A stretch of 40,728 bases of DNA, from the NCBI GenBank assembly GCA_024693325.1, contig JAILLA010000066.1, positions 1 to 40,728 on the forward strand. Direction: 5' to 3'. Within the stretch, counting starts at the first letter, position 1. Every line of letters begins with the position of its first letter. The notes beneath the pieces are model-generated. The model was not told the DNA's origin. It made no database searches and was given only the letters and a program-made list of their open reading frames with translations. The DNA comes from Solobacterium sp. GTDB taxonomy: Bacteria; Bacillota_I; Bacilli_A; Erysipelotrichales; Erysipelotrichaceae. This document shows, piece after piece, positions 1 through 8,697 of this stretch. The position numbers and the translations under genes were made by a program.

Positions 1-13
1 TAGCTCATGATGA

Positions 14-69
14 GGTGCTTCTTTCTCCAAGAAGCACCGGACGTCCACCCGCCAAGCGGGTGGTTTTTT
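14..69 (+). terminator. Two tandem hairpins ending in a T-run
   Basis: A perfect 10-bp hairpin (14-23 pairs with 29-38, 5-nt loop) is followed 6 nt later by an 8-bp GC-rich hairpin (45-52 with 56-63, 3-nt loop) and six T (64-69). The second is a textbook intrinsic terminator for + strand transcription entering from left of the window. What it terminates is not visible. Confidence 0.75.
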
Positions 70-137
70 CGTTTCGCACAACTCCTCTCTTTCCTTCGTA
101 TTTCCTTTTCCCTTGTGCTCAACTGTCCACTAGGACG

Positions 138-171
138 AAAACAAAAGACGAGTCGCCTCGTCTTTGTTTTT
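138..171 (-). terminator. Terminator of the oad operon
   Basis: A 9-bp stem (144-152 with 157-165, 4-nt loop) is flanked by A-rich sequence on the left and T-rich sequence on the right. On the minus strand the stem is followed by TGTTTTCG, 19 nt after the oadB stop codon. It may work in both directions. Confidence 0.7.
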
Positions 172-189
172 ATGATTTTGTTTTCAGGA

Positions 190-1311
190 TCAAGCGCCGA
201 AGATCTTCAGCATGAAGCCTGCAGCTACAGCTGAACCGATAACACCGGCAACGTTCGGACCCATCGCATGCATCAGCAGATAGTTTCTCGGATTTGCCTT
301 CTGGCCTTCGATCTGGCTGACACGTGCAGCCATCGGTACAGCAGATACACCTGCAGAACCGATCAGCGGATTGATCTTTCCGCCTGTGACCTTGTACATG
401 ATCTTGCCAAGCAGCAGACCGCCGGCTGTACTGAAGCTGAATGCGATCAGACCAAGAACAACGATCTCGATCGTTCTGAATGTCAGGAATGTGACCGCAA
501 CTGCTTTCGCACCAACGGAGACTCCCAGGAAGATAATAACGATATTTGTCAGAGCATTCTGAGCTGTATCGCTCAGACGATCTGTCAGACCGGTTTCTTT
601 CAGCAGGTTACCAAACATCAGCATACCGATCAGCGGTGCTGTATCCGGGATCAGGAGTGCTACGAAGATCGTAACAACGATCGGGAAGATGATCTTTTCT
701 GTCTTGGAAACAGTACGTGCCTGCTTCATAACGACCTGGCGTTCTTTTTCAGTTGTCAGAAGACGCATGATTGGAGGCTGGATCATCGGGATCAGAGCCA
801 TGTATGAATAAGCAGCAATTGCAATTGCCGGCAGATAATCCATAGCGAGTTTGGAAGCTGTCAGGATCGCCGTCGGGCCGTCTGCACCGCCGATAACACC
901 GATCGCAGCTGCTACATTCGGTTCAAAACCGAGAGCCAGTGCCATCAGGAATGCGGTGAAGATACCGAACTGAGCGCCTGCACCCATGATCAGTGATGAC
1001 GGAGACGCGATCAGCGGTCCGAAGTCCGTCATTGCGCCTGTTCCCAGGAATACCAGGGAAGGATAAATTCCATATTCAACACCAAGTGACAGGTAATGGA
1101 TCAGACCGTCTGTAATTCCCGTACGCGGCAGGTTTGCCAGCAGCATACCGAACGCGATCGGAATCATCAGGAGCGGTTCATATTTCTTGCCGATACCGAG
1201 GTACAGCAGGAAACATGCGATCAGGATCATCACCAGATATCTCGGGTCCTGCAGCAGTCCTGCAAAACCGGATTCTTCGAAGATCTTCAGAAGGACATCA
1301 AGTATTACCAT
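190..1311 (-). CDS. oadB: Na+-pumping oxaloacetate decarboxylase, beta subunit
   Basis: This is the integral membrane subunit that decarboxylates carboxybiotin and couples the reaction to Na+ export. The 373-residue protein is almost entirely hydrophobic helices. Family signatures are present: GGADGPTA at 141-148, whose Asp144 matches the Na+-site Asp of the Klebsiella protein, [13 protein letters not shown] at 314-326, and [12 protein letters not shown] at 350-361 with Asn353. Length is normal for the short (non-proteobacterial) form. It is the last gene of oadA-oadG-biotin carrier-oadB and begins 9 nt after the carrier stop. The family also serves methylmalonyl- and glutaconyl-CoA decarboxylases; oxaloacetate is inferred from the adjacent oadA. 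Confidence 0.95.
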   Translation of the reverse strand: MVILDVLLKIFEESGFAGLLQDPRYLVMILIACFLLYLGIGKKYEPLLMIPIAFGMLLANLPRTGITDGLIHYLSLGVEYGIYPSLVFLGTGAMTDFGPLIASPSSLIMGAGAQFGIFTAFLMALALGFEPNVAAAIGVIGGADGPTAILTASKLAMDYLPAIAIAAYSYMALIPMIQPPIMRLLTTEKERQVVMKQARTVSKTEKIIFPIVVTIFVALLIPDTAPLIGMLMFGNLLKETGLTDRLSDTAQNALTNIVIIFLGVSVGAKAVAVTFLTFRTIEIVVLGLIAFSFSTAGGLLLGKIMYKVTGGKINPLIGSAGVSAVPMAARVSQIEGQKANPRNYLLMHAMGPNVAGVIGSAVAAGFMLKIFGA

Positions 1312-1320
1312 ACGCCCTCC

Positions 1321-1722
1321 TTACTGCACTGTCGCCAGAATCTGATCTGTCTTAACCGATGCACCCTTTGCAACAGTAACGGAAGTAACCTGGCCGCCTT
1401 TTGAAGCGACGATCTCGTTTTCCATCTTCATAGCTTCCAGTATGAACAGGATGTCGCCTTCTTTGACAGTCTGTCCGACAGAAACCTTAACATCCAGGAT
1501 CGTACCGGGCATCGGTGCCTTTACCGGATCTCCGGCTCCTGCAGGAGCAGCAGGTGCAGCGGCAGGTGCCGGTGCAGGTTCAGCAGCGGGTGCGGCTGCA
1601 GGTGTAGCAGGCGCAGGAGCAGCGGACATCGTCTCAGCCGGTCCTGTATATAATGCTGTAGCTTCACCTTTTTCTACTTCTACTTCGTATCTCTTTCCAT
1701 TTAATGTAATGATATATTTCAT
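1321..1722 (-). CDS. Free-standing biotin carrier protein of the decarboxylase
   Basis: The 133-residue protein carries CO2 on biotin between the carboxyltransferase (OadA) and the membrane subunit (OadB). Residues 1-30 form a short N-terminal strand region, 33-64 are an Ala/Pro-rich flexible linker, and 66-133 are a biotinyl/lipoyl domain with the EAMKM motif at 96-100, where Lys99 is the biotinylated residue. In Klebsiella this domain is fused to the C-terminus of OadA; here OadA lacks it, so this separate protein supplies the function. It lies between oadG and oadB with gaps of 14 and 9 nt, so cotranscription is very likely. It could also be shared with another biotin enzyme, but nothing in the window suggests so. 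Confidence 0.93.
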   Translation of the reverse strand: MKYIITLNGKRYEVEVEKGEATALYTGPAETMSAAPAPATPAAAPAAEPAPAPAAAPAAPAGAGDPVKAPMPGTILDVKVSVGQTVKEGDILFILEAMKMENEIVASKGGQVTSVTVAKGASVKTDQILATVQ

Positions 1723-1736
1723 TTCTGCAAACCCCC

Positions 1737-2102
1737 TTAGTCTAAAGCCCTGATTGATTTAAAGATCAGATGATCGAGCGGAATCTTTGTTGAATCGGCT
1801 ACGATAGCCATGATGCAGGCTGCTGTCTTCTCGTCAACGTCAAACAGTGCAATTTCACCGCCGTAAGGAAGATGTACGGCTTCCTGTTCCGGTTCGGCTG
1901 TCTTGACTGTTTCAGATACTGTCTCAGTCTGTGCCTTCAAAGCATCCTCCTGAGCAGTTCTGAGTGCTGCCGTTTCCTGTTTCTGTGTAAGTCCTTTGAC
2001 GAATTTGCTGATCAGAACGATCAGTCCCCAAAGGATGCACAGCATCATGAAGACAACCATGAAGCCTGACAATGCGATCATCACTGCCTGGCTGATGTGC
2101 AT
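1737..2102 (-). CDS. oadG: Oxaloacetate decarboxylase gamma-type subunit
   Basis: The 121-residue small membrane protein has a single transmembrane helix at about residues 8-32, a charged linker (35-80) and a soluble C-terminal part rich in Asp and Ala. Gamma subunits hold the alpha and beta subunits together and help assembly. Identification rests on size, topology and position between oadA and the biotin carrier, because sequence conservation in this family is low. Its start lies 1 nt from the oadA stop, which implies translational coupling. Gamma (OadG) and delta (MmdD) members are hard to tell apart by eye. Confidence 0.85.
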   Translation of the reverse strand: MHISQAVMIALSGFMVVFMMLCILWGLIVLISKFVKGLTQKQETAALRTAQEDALKAQTETVSETVKTAEPEQEAVHLPYGGEIALFDVDEKTAACIMAIVADSTKIPLDHLIFKSIRALD

Positions 2103-2103
2103 A

Positions 2104-3489
2104 CTATTCTACCTCCTGGATGGAGTAGTTGACCTTCAGAGCTTTCTTTTCACGACGGTCTTTGAGGAATTTTTCAGCCTGCTGAGGGAATGCAACATAG
2201 CTCAGTACATCTTCTTCACTCTCAGCCAGATCTCCGAGGAATTCTTTTGCGCCGGGGATCTCGGGTTTGATCAGATCATCATAACGGCCTTCAAACGGCT
2301 TTTCATCACCGAGCGCCTTCTCCATCAGTTCTTTGGAGATAGGTGCCGGGGGTGCACCGTACTCACCGCGGCAGTAAGCTTTGATTTCCTTGGAAACCAG
2401 CTTGTAGCGCTCGCCTGTCAGTACGTTGGTGACTGCCTGAGTTCCGACCATCTGGCTCATCGGTGTTACCAGCGGCGGATAGCCCATATCTTTTCTGACG
2501 AGCGGTGTTTCCACCAGAACTTCATCCAGTCTGTCGAGCTTGTCAACAGCAGTCAGCTGGGAGATCAGGTTCGACAGCATGCCGCCCGGGATCTGATAGT
2601 TCAGCGCTTCGATCTTTGTTGTCAGAACGGACGGGTTCAGTCCGCCTTCCTTCAGGAATCTTTCCTGGACCGGCTTGAAGTGGTCGTTGATCTTCTGGCA
2701 AACCTTGAGGTTAACGCCTGTGTCAAATCCCATTTCTTCGAGGGAATATACAAGTGATTCTGTAGCAGGATGGGATGTTCCGCCTGAGAAGATGGAGATC
2801 GCAGTATCGATTCCTGCTGCTCCGGCTTCGACAGCCTTCATCAGTGTCATGGGTCCAAGACCTGTTGTGCTGTGGGAATGCACATAGACCGGCAGGTTGA
2901 CTGATTTAACCAGTGCGGATACCAGATCATAGCATACCTGCGGACTCATGATGCCTGCCATGTCCTTGACACAGATGGAATTGCATCCCATCTTTTCAAG
3001 TGTCTTGCCCAGTTCAACATAGCTTTCGAATGTGTGGATCGGGCTGATCGTATAGCAGATCGTTCCCTGAGCATGACCGCCTGCTTTCAGACATTCGTCA
3101 ATAGCAGTTGCCATGTTCTGCGGGTCATTCAGTGCATCAAAGATACGGATGATATCAATACCGTTTTCAACGGATTTACGTACGAATGCGCGTACGGTAT
3201 CATCGGAATAGTGTTTATAGCCCAGAATGTTCTGACCTCTCAGAAGCATCTGAAGTTTGGTGTTCTTTACTTTGGAACGGATGAAACGCAGTCTGTCCCA
3301 CGGATCTTCATCCAGATAACGCAGGCAGCTGTCAAATGTTGCGCCTCCCCATACTTCCATTGAGTAATAACCCGCTTTGTCCATTGTTTCGAGAATGTCC
3401 TCGAAATCTGAACGCGGCATACGGGTTGCGATCTGCGACTGATTGGCATCACGCAGAACCACCTCAGTAATATGTACCTTTCTTTTCAT
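2104..3489 (-). CDS. oadA: Oxaloacetate decarboxylase alpha (carboxyltransferase) subunit
   Basis: This cytoplasmic subunit transfers the carboxyl group of oxaloacetate to biotin, giving pyruvate. It has an N-terminal HMG-lyase-like TIM barrel (about 1-270) and a PYC/OADA C-terminal domain (about 290-455). Visible sites are Asp14 in the RDANQSQ segment, LLRGQNILGY at 82-91, the likely carboxylated Lys175 in VKDMAG, and metal ligands His204 and His206 in HSHSTTG. At 461 residues it ends before the biotin domain of the longer form, which the separate carrier gene replaces. The family usually reads RDAHQS at the first motif; Asn replaces His here. A GAGGAGG ribosome site precedes the ATG, and a terminator separates the gene from pckA, so it probably has its own promoter. 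Confidence 0.93.
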   Translation of the reverse strand: MKRKVHITEVVLRDANQSQIATRMPRSDFEDILETMDKAGYYSMEVWGGATFDSCLRYLDEDPWDRLRFIRSKVKNTKLQMLLRGQNILGYKHYSDDTVRAFVRKSVENGIDIIRIFDALNDPQNMATAIDECLKAGGHAQGTICYTISPIHTFESYVELGKTLEKMGCNSICVKDMAGIMSPQVCYDLVSALVKSVNLPVYVHSHSTTGLGPMTLMKAVEAGAAGIDTAISIFSGGTSHPATESLVYSLEEMGFDTGVNLKVCQKINDHFKPVQERFLKEGGLNPSVLTTKIEALNYQIPGGMLSNLISQLTAVDKLDRLDEVLVETPLVRKDMGYPPLVTPMSQMVGTQAVTNVLTGERYKLVSKEIKAYCRGEYGAPPAPISKELMEKALGDEKPFEGRYDDLIKPEIPGAKEFLGDLAESEEDVLSYVAFPQQAEKFLKDRREKKALKVNYSIQEVE

Positions 3490-3536
3490 AAGGTTTCCAG
3501 CCTCCTCTTTTTTATTACATATCAGTTATTACTTAT

Positions 3537-3564
3537 ATCATAAAAGTTATTCTTTGTCTGCTAA
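3537..3564 (-). promoter_or_regulatory. Candidate promoter of the oad operon
   Basis: In the 247-nt gap between pckA and oadA, the minus strand reads TTAGCA (3564-3559), 16 nt, TATGAT (3542-3537), then a GAGGAGG ribosome site at 3507-3501. The -35 box is weak. A short dyad CTTTG-CA-CAAAG (3595-3606) lies upstream. Nothing else is recognised in the gap. Confidence 0.35.
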
Positions 3565-3684
3565 AATCCAACACAATCATGCAATATTGTTTTACTTTGC
3601 ACAAAGATGTTACAATCCTGTTTCAATACATATCCTCTGTTAACTGATCCACTGGGGAATACATTCATGCATGTCTGCGGGAAA

Positions 3685-3723
3685 GAAAAAATATAGAGGA
3701 AAAGAACATCTTTTCCCCTATAT
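3685..3723 (-). terminator. Terminator after pckA
   Basis: A 15-bp stem with one mismatch (3691-3705 with 3709-3723, 3-nt loop) lies 13 nt past the pckA stop. On the minus strand it is followed by a U-rich run. It separates pckA from the downstream oad operon. Confidence 0.85.
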
Positions 3724-3736
3724 ATGCGTTCGAAAA

Positions 3737-5353
3737 CTATTCTGTTTTAGGACCTGCTGCAACCAGTGCTTTACCTGCAGGATTTGTTTCATACTTGTGG
3801 AAGTTCTTGATGAATCTTCCTGCAAGATCCTTTGCCTTTTCTTCCCAGACGGAAGCATCAGCATATGTATCACGAGGATCCAGGATACCAGGATCAACGC
3901 CCGGCAGTTCTGTCGGTACTTCGAAGTTGAAGTAAGGGATCATCTTTGTCGGAGCCTTGTTGACATCACCGTTCAGGATCGCATCAATGATGCCGCGTGT
4001 ATCCTTGATGGAGATACGCTTGCCTGTTCCGTTCCAGCCTGTGTTGACCAGATATGCCTTAGCACCGCTCTGCTGCATTCTCTTAACGAGTTCTTCGCCG
4101 TATTTTGTCGGATGCAGTTCCAGGAATGCCTGTCCGAAGCATGCGCTGAATGTAGGTGTCGGTTCTGTGATTCCGCGTTCTGTACCGGCCAGTTTAGCTG
4201 TGAAGCCAGACAGGAAGTAGTACTGTGTCTGTTCCGGTGTCAGGATGGATACAGGCGGCAGTACGCCGAATGCATCAGCAGACAGGAAGATAACGTTCTC
4301 TGCTGCCGGTCCGGATGAAGTATCTCTGACCTTCAGAACGATATTTTCGATATGTTCGATCGGATAGGAAACACGTGTGTTTTCCGTTACGCTCTTATCT
4401 GCGAAGTCGATCTTGCCTGCTTCATCAACAGTAACGTTTTCGAGCAGCGCATCACGTCTGATCGCATTGTAGATATCCGGTTCGGATTCTTTGTCGAGGT
4501 TGATGACCTTTGCATAGCAGCCGCCTTCAAAGTTGAAGACACCGTTGTCATCCCAGCCGTGCTCGTCATCACCGATCAGCAGACGCTTCGGGTCTGTAGA
4601 AAGTGTTGTTTTGCCTGTTCCGGAAAGTCCGAAGAAAACAGCTGTGTTCTTGCCTTCCATATCTGTATTTGCAGAGCAGTGCATGGAAGCAATGCCCTTC
4701 AGCGGCAGATAGTAGTTCATCATGGAGAACATACCTTTCTTCATTTCGCCGCCATACCATGTGTTCAGGATAACCTGCTCATGGCTTGTGATATTGAATG
4801 CGACTGCTGTTTCGGAGTTCAGTCCCATTTCCTTGTAGTTGTCAACTTTAGCAAGGGATGCTGTGTAAACAACGAAGTCAGGAACGAAGTTCTCTGCTTC
4901 TTCCTTTGTAGGTCTGATGAACATGTTTGTAACGAAATGAGCCTGCCATGCGACTTCCATAATGAAGCGGACTGCCATACGTGTATCTTTATTCGCACCG
5001 CAGAATGCATCGACAACGAACAGTCTCTTTCCGGACAGTTCCTTCTGAGCGAGTCTCTTCAGGATCTCCCAGTTTTCCTGTGAAAGTTCATGGTTGTCAT
5101 TCGGATATTCAGGTGTATTCCACCAGACAGTATCCTTGGAGTTTTCGTCCATAACAATGTATTTATCCTTAGGAGAACGTCCTGTATAAATACCCGTCAT
5201 AACATTAACTGCACCAAGTTCTGTCATCTGACCCTTTTCATAGCCTGTAAGTTCAGGTTTCATTTCTTCCTCAAAAAGAAGATCAAAAGAAGGGTTGTAG
5301 ACGATCTCTGTCGCACCGGTAATGCCATACTTTTCCAAATCAATCTTTGCCAT
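3737..5353 (-). CDS. pckA: Phosphoenolpyruvate carboxykinase (ATP)
   Basis: The cytoplasmic enzyme interconverts oxaloacetate + ATP and PEP + ADP + CO2. The 538-residue length is normal for the ATP class. Motifs are TGRSPKDKY at 57-65 (substrate site), WYGGEMKKG at 199-207, HCSAN at 225-229, the kinase P-loop [13 protein letters not shown] at 242-254, and GDDEHGW at 261-267 (metal site). A GAGAGAGG ribosome site precedes the ATG. The gene sits between the citrate lyase operon and the oxaloacetate decarboxylase operon, so it draws on the same oxaloacetate pool. It may supply PEP for biosynthesis from citrate, or run in the ATP-forming direction. It has its own promoter and terminator. Confidence 0.97.
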   Translation of the reverse strand: MAKIDLEKYGITGATEIVYNPSFDLLFEEEMKPELTGYEKGQMTELGAVNVMTGIYTGRSPKDKYIVMDENSKDTVWWNTPEYPNDNHELSQENWEILKRLAQKELSGKRLFVVDAFCGANKDTRMAVRFIMEVAWQAHFVTNMFIRPTKEEAENFVPDFVVYTASLAKVDNYKEMGLNSETAVAFNITSHEQVILNTWYGGEMKKGMFSMMNYYLPLKGIASMHCSANTDMEGKNTAVFFGLSGTGKTTLSTDPKRLLIGDDEHGWDDNGVFNFEGGCYAKVINLDKESEPDIYNAIRRDALLENVTVDEAGKIDFADKSVTENTRVSYPIEHIENIVLKVRDTSSGPAAENVIFLSADAFGVLPPVSILTPEQTQYYFLSGFTAKLAGTERGITEPTPTFSACFGQAFLELHPTKYGEELVKRMQQSGAKAYLVNTGWNGTGKRISIKDTRGIIDAILNGDVNKAPTKMIPYFNFEVPTELPGVDPGILDPRDTYADASVWEEKAKDLAGRFIKNFHKYETNPAGKALVAAGPKTE

Positions 5354-5393
5354 ATAATCCTCTCTCTTCGGCTAAACAAACAGCCGATTTCAC

Positions 5394-5421
5394 TCTATAT
5401 TCTAATATTTTTCACGGTCAA
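5394..5421 (-). promoter_or_regulatory. pckA promoter
   Basis: The minus strand shows TTGACC (5421-5416), 16 nt, TATAGA (5399-5394). The leader then contains a 6-bp stem with an 8-nt loop (5368-5373 with 5382-5387) just before the ribosome site. No terminator is seen between the upstream cit genes and this promoter, so read-through is also possible. Confidence 0.65.
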
Positions 5422-5456
5422 ATTAAACCGATATTTGTAAATTTGTTAATAATCTA

Positions 5457-5585
5457 TCAAATTTCCTGCATATCACACGGAAACGCAAAAACCTTTATAT
5501 CAGGCATGATAATACGATGATCTTTGTCATCAATATGTATTTTCAGAATGCTGAAGACCTGCCGGGATATTTCTCTTCCGTTCAT
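5457..5585 (-). CDS. Possible 42-residue coupled small protein
   Basis: An ATG overlaps the stop codon of the GNAT-CitG gene (ATGA), with GGAAGAG just upstream. The frame runs 42 codons and stops 35 nt short of the pckA -35 box, so it fills the gap exactly. The product is hydrophilic with a mixed-charge N-terminal half and a single Cys near the end. I recognise no family. It could be a real coupled peptide or a chance frame. Confidence 0.3.
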   Translation of the reverse strand: MNGREISRQVFSILKIHIDDKDHRIIMPDIKVFAFPCDMQEI

Positions 5586-7060
5586 TGCTCTTCCATACAT
5601 GGCAGGATCACATGACCTGCTGCCAGTTCTTCCGATAACCATTCCAGCTTATCCAGCAGGATCGTGCATGCCAGCATATCGGCAGCTCCTCCCGGACTGA
5701 TGTTTTTCCTGATGCATTCCGTGTTCATATCCTTCAGCTGATCTTCTTCAGGATCAGGCAGAAGTCTTCCGGCTTCCTGTTTCAGCCATGCAAGGTCTTC
5801 ATATGATCCGCGTGTCAGGATGTTCGTATCCTGCAGTTCAGACATAACGGCTGTCAGGACTCTCAGATACATGCGGTTATCATCCTCATTGCGGTTTGTC
5901 CGCATGACCGGCAGCGCTGTTCTGCGCAGTACCGGGAATCCCTTCATCGCTTCTCCCCGGATACCTTTTTCCCCGTACTGACGATACAGTTTCTCACCGT
6001 GTGTGACCGGATCGCGCTGTTCCATATTTTTGAAGTCTTCCTGCAGTGTTTCCGCACACATCAGACCGGACAGCTCAAGTACACGGTCCGCACTGATGTG
6101 TCCGCTCTGCTTCAGACAGTAGCCGGCTGATGCCGCAATGATACCCATTGAGAAGATCATTCCCTTATGGGTGTTGACGCCCTCTGTTGCTCCAAACATC
6201 GCACGTTCAGCTTCGATCCCGGTCCTGCGGATCGCCGCAAAGACCTCTTTCAGATCTTCAAGCTCTCTTCCGGTCTCAAACATGACCGTCAGATACGGTG
6301 CGATCGCATCCGTGCTTTTCATAAACAGGGCAAAATCCATATCGTTATGGGCACCGCTGTCATTCAGATCGACCAGACCCGGTTTCGGTGTAGTCATGAC
6401 TTCAGCCCGGAGCGCATAACGGATCAGGTATTCTGTGCGGAATGTCATTTCATCCCCGCCGATCACTGCTGTATGGACAGCAGATGCCAGCGCGTCTGCC
6501 ATCCTGTACGGTGCTTTCACCGCCTTTTCCGGCTTCAGAAAATAATGCGGGATCTCCTCCGGAGAGAACAGGCAGAGCGGAAAGCTTCCCGGTTTCTGTG
6601 TGAGTTCTTTCCAGAATGCGCTGCGCTGTACCGCAGACATATCCGCACACTTTGCGCGCAGCTTACGGAGTTCCCCGGAAAAATGTCCTCTGCCGTATTC
6701 CACCATGACCATATCTTCCGTACGTATGACCGGATACAGATTGACGTGTGTAAATGATGTCCGCTTTTCGGGTTTGGTAAAACCGCCGAACCTGTAATTG
6801 CCGGACTGATACATCTTTTCATACAGTTTATCCATGACCTGCGGCAGAAGACCATGACCGCGGCAGTCTTCACGTACTGCAACGCATTTTAAAAGGCAGC
6901 CTGAAAGAGAACCGGACGCAATGATCCCGCCTGTTTCATCCTCCCGTAAAACCACGGAATACGAAATGGACGGATCGTATTCCAATCCGCATTGATTCAG
7001 AAACTGTTCCAGTTCCTGTTTCTCTCTGTTTCTGAAAGGTCTGCCTTCTTCTGTGATCAT
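5582..7060 (-). CDS. citG: Fusion: CitC-type GNAT domain + CitG triphosphoribosyl-dephospho-CoA synthase
   Basis: The C-terminal part (about 187-480) is CitG, which makes the precursor of the citrate lyase prosthetic group from ATP and dephospho-CoA: TPKPGLVD at 224-231, SGAHNDMD at 235-242 and GATEGVNTHKG at 290-300 are its signatures. Residues 1-124 are a GNAT domain clearly paralogous to the N-terminal domain of CitC encoded at 10765: both have the IIA(S/T)GS strand, LKCVAV/LRCMAV, the acetyl-CoA loop RGHG (67-70; QGEG in CitC), and a matching helix after it. The CitC nucleotidyltransferase domain is absent. Residues 125-186 are an unrecognised linker. The frame is continuous, so this is a true fusion, not a sequencing join. 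The known partner of CitG in fusions is CitX, which is separate here. It lies 74 nt after citF. Confidence 0.88.
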   Translation of the reverse strand: MITEEGRPFRNREKQELEQFLNQCGLEYDPSISYSVVLREDETGGIIASGSLSGCLLKCVAVREDCRGHGLLPQVMDKLYEKMYQSGNYRFGGFTKPEKRTSFTHVNLYPVIRTEDMVMVEYGRGHFSGELRKLRAKCADMSAVQRSAFWKELTQKPGSFPLCLFSPEEIPHYFLKPEKAVKAPYRMADALASAVHTAVIGGDEMTFRTEYLIRYALRAEVMTTPKPGLVDLNDSGAHNDMDFALFMKSTDAIAPYLTVMFETGRELEDLKEVFAAIRRTGIEAERAMFGATEGVNTHKGMIFSMGIIAASAGYCLKQSGHISADRVLELSGLMCAETLQEDFKNMEQRDPVTHGEKLYRQYGEKGIRGEAMKGFPVLRRTALPVMRTNRNEDDNRMYLRVLTAVMSELQDTNILTRGSYEDLAWLKQEAGRLLPDPEEDQLKDMNTECIRKNISPGGAADMLACTILLDKLEWLSEELAAGHVILPCMEEQ

Positions 7061-7081
7061 ATCTGTTCTTCCCGAACGAAA

Positions 7082-7106
7082 CGCCCGGCAGGTTCTCTGC
7101 CGGACG
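7082..7106 (-). terminator. Intra-operon hairpin between citF and the citG fusion
   Basis: A 10-bp GC-rich stem with one G-U pair (7082-7091 with 7097-7106, 5-nt loop) is followed on the minus strand by only TTTCGTTC. The poor U-tract suggests partial termination or mRNA end protection, which would lower citG relative to citDEF. Confidence 0.5.
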
Positions 7107-7134
7107 TTTACTCATTCATCTGATGATTCCGAAC

Positions 7135-8697
7135 TCAGTCTTTGAATTCAAATTTCTTGATCTGACGTACAACGTCCATGATCGAGCCGTCTCTTGCTTC
7201 AATGATACCGACAACACGGTCACCGAACTGTACAGGCTCAGGTGCGCCTGTGATCGCGTAAGCAATGTCTCTCAGTTCTTCGATCGTCTTGAGCGGGAGC
7301 TTGGAGTCCTTGGTCGCTTCGATCAGGTCCTGACGTCTCGGGTTGATCGCGATACCGTAGTCAGTGACAACAACGTCAACATCTTCACCCGGTGTTGTAA
7401 CTGTTGTTACGTCTGTGCAGATCGTCGGCATTCTGCCCTGCATGATCGGTGCGATGACGATCGTGCATTTTGCGCCGGCAGCTGTGTCAGGATGTCCGCC
7501 CTGGGCACCTGTGATGACACCGTCGGAACCTACAACAACGTTGCAGTTGAAGTGTGTATCGACTTCCAGGGATGCCAGAATGACGAAGTCAAGCTTGTTG
7601 ACATATGCGCCTTTGTTGAACGGGTTCGCATATTCACCGGCTGTGATGTAGAAGTGGTTCGGGTTTGTTTCGATGTTCCTGATGGACGGTTCATCGAAGT
7701 CCTGTGTATCGACCAGTTTGTGGATCAGGCCCTCATCAAGCAGATCGCACATCGGCTTTGCAATACCGCCGACGCCGAAGCTCATATGGATGCCCTTTTC
7801 ACGCATGATCTCTGCCAGATAGAGAGTAGAAGCGATGGAAGCTCCGCCGACACCTGTCTGATAGGAGAATCCTTCTTTGAAATAAGGAGTCTCAACAACA
7901 AAGTCTGTGCAGTACTTAGCCATCAGGAGCTTTCTCTGGTCAGTTGTAGGTTTTGCTGCACCTGTAGCGATCTTCTTCGGATCACCGATCTCATCAACAA
8001 CAACGACATAGTCGATATATGTCTGTGTGATCTGTGCAGGCAGGTTCGGGAACGGAACCAGTGTATCGGTAACTGCGACTACCTTGTCAGCGAACATTGC
8101 GTCTACTGCAGAATAGGAAAGAACACCGCAGTTTGCTTTGCCGCCTGTAGCAGCCAGGTTGCCGTATTCATCAGCTGTAGGAGCACCGATGAAGGAAATA
8201 TCAACATGAGCTTCACCGGATTCGATCGCTCTGACACGGCCGCCGTGGCTTCTCATGATTGCGAGTCCCTTCAGTTTTCCTTCAGAGATCGCCTGTCCGA
8301 TGGATCCGCGGACACCGGAAGACTCGATATTTGTGATCGTGCCGTCTTCGATCATCGGCAGGATCGGATCGTTCTGAGCACCCAGAGAGGAAGCACACAG
8401 TGTGATATCCTTGATACCCATCTTATGAACTTCTTCCATGACCAGATTCAGAACTTTGTCACCGTTTCTGAAGTGATGGTGGAAACCGAGTCTCATTCCG
8501 TCTTTAATTCCGCACTTTACAAGCGCATCATGAATGCTGTCGACCAGTTTGGAGCCGTCTGAATTGATAACGACTCTTGTGACCGGACCGTCTTTCTTGA
8601 ATTCTGTTCCGTCTAAATGATGTGTTCCCCTGTAGACATCTTTTCCTGTCAGTTTCAGGATCTCATCAGGGATTTCTCTTCCGACTGCGTTTTTCAT
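7135..8697 (-). CDS. citF: Citrate lyase alpha subunit (citrate:acetyl-ACP transferase)
   Basis: The 520-residue cytoplasmic subunit exchanges the acetyl group on the carrier protein CitD for citrate, giving citryl-CitD and acetate. Length and sequence match CitF throughout: RGTHHLDGTE near residue 23, SSGVRGSIG, SHGGRVRAIE, SFIGAPTADEYGN, the glycine-rich SFGVGGIAKPM and the C-terminal TDYGIAINPRR. Its ATG overlaps the last base of the citE stop codon (TAATG), so the two are translationally coupled. It belongs to the citD-citE-citF operon. Acetyl-CoA hydrolase/transferase relatives exist, but the neighbours settle the assignment. Confidence 0.97.
   Translation of the reverse strand: MKNAVGREIPDEILKLTGKDVYRGTHHLDGTEFKKDGPVTRVVINSDGSKLVDSIHDALVKCGIKDGMRLGFHHHFRNGDKVLNLVMEEVHKMGIKDITLCASSLGAQNDPILPMIEDGTITNIESSGVRGSIGQAISEGKLKGLAIMRSHGGRVRAIESGEAHVDISFIGAPTADEYGNLAATGGKANCGVLSYSAVDAMFADKVVAVTDTLVPFPNLPAQITQTYIDYVVVVDEIGDPKKIATGAAKPTTDQRKLLMAKYCTDFVVETPYFKEGFSYQTGVGGASIASTLYLAEIMREKGIHMSFGVGGIAKPMCDLLDEGLIHKLVDTQDFDEPSIRNIETNPNHFYITAGEYANPFNKGAYVNKLDFVILASLEVDTHFNCNVVVGSDGVITGAQGGHPDTAAGAKCTIVIAPIMQGRMPTICTDVTTVTTPGEDVDVVVTDYGIAINPRRQDLIEATKDSKLPLKTIEELRDIAYAITGAPEPVQFGDRVVGIIEARDGSIMDVVRQIKKFEFKD

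Noticed and set aside
3595..3606. CTTTG-CA-CAAAG dyad upstream of oadA as an operator
   Set aside because: The arms are only 5 bp in AT-rich DNA and there is no second copy; it could be chance.
4352..5083. Long + strand frames antisense to pckA, oadA, glgP and others
   Set aside because: All sit opposite clear genes and show the same unnatural composition, with no start signals.
7123..8562. A 479-codon open frame on the + strand antisense to citF
   Set aside because: It lies wholly inside the well-supported citF gene, is very rich in Cys, Asp and Arg, matches no family and has no ribosome site; it is a codon-usage shadow.
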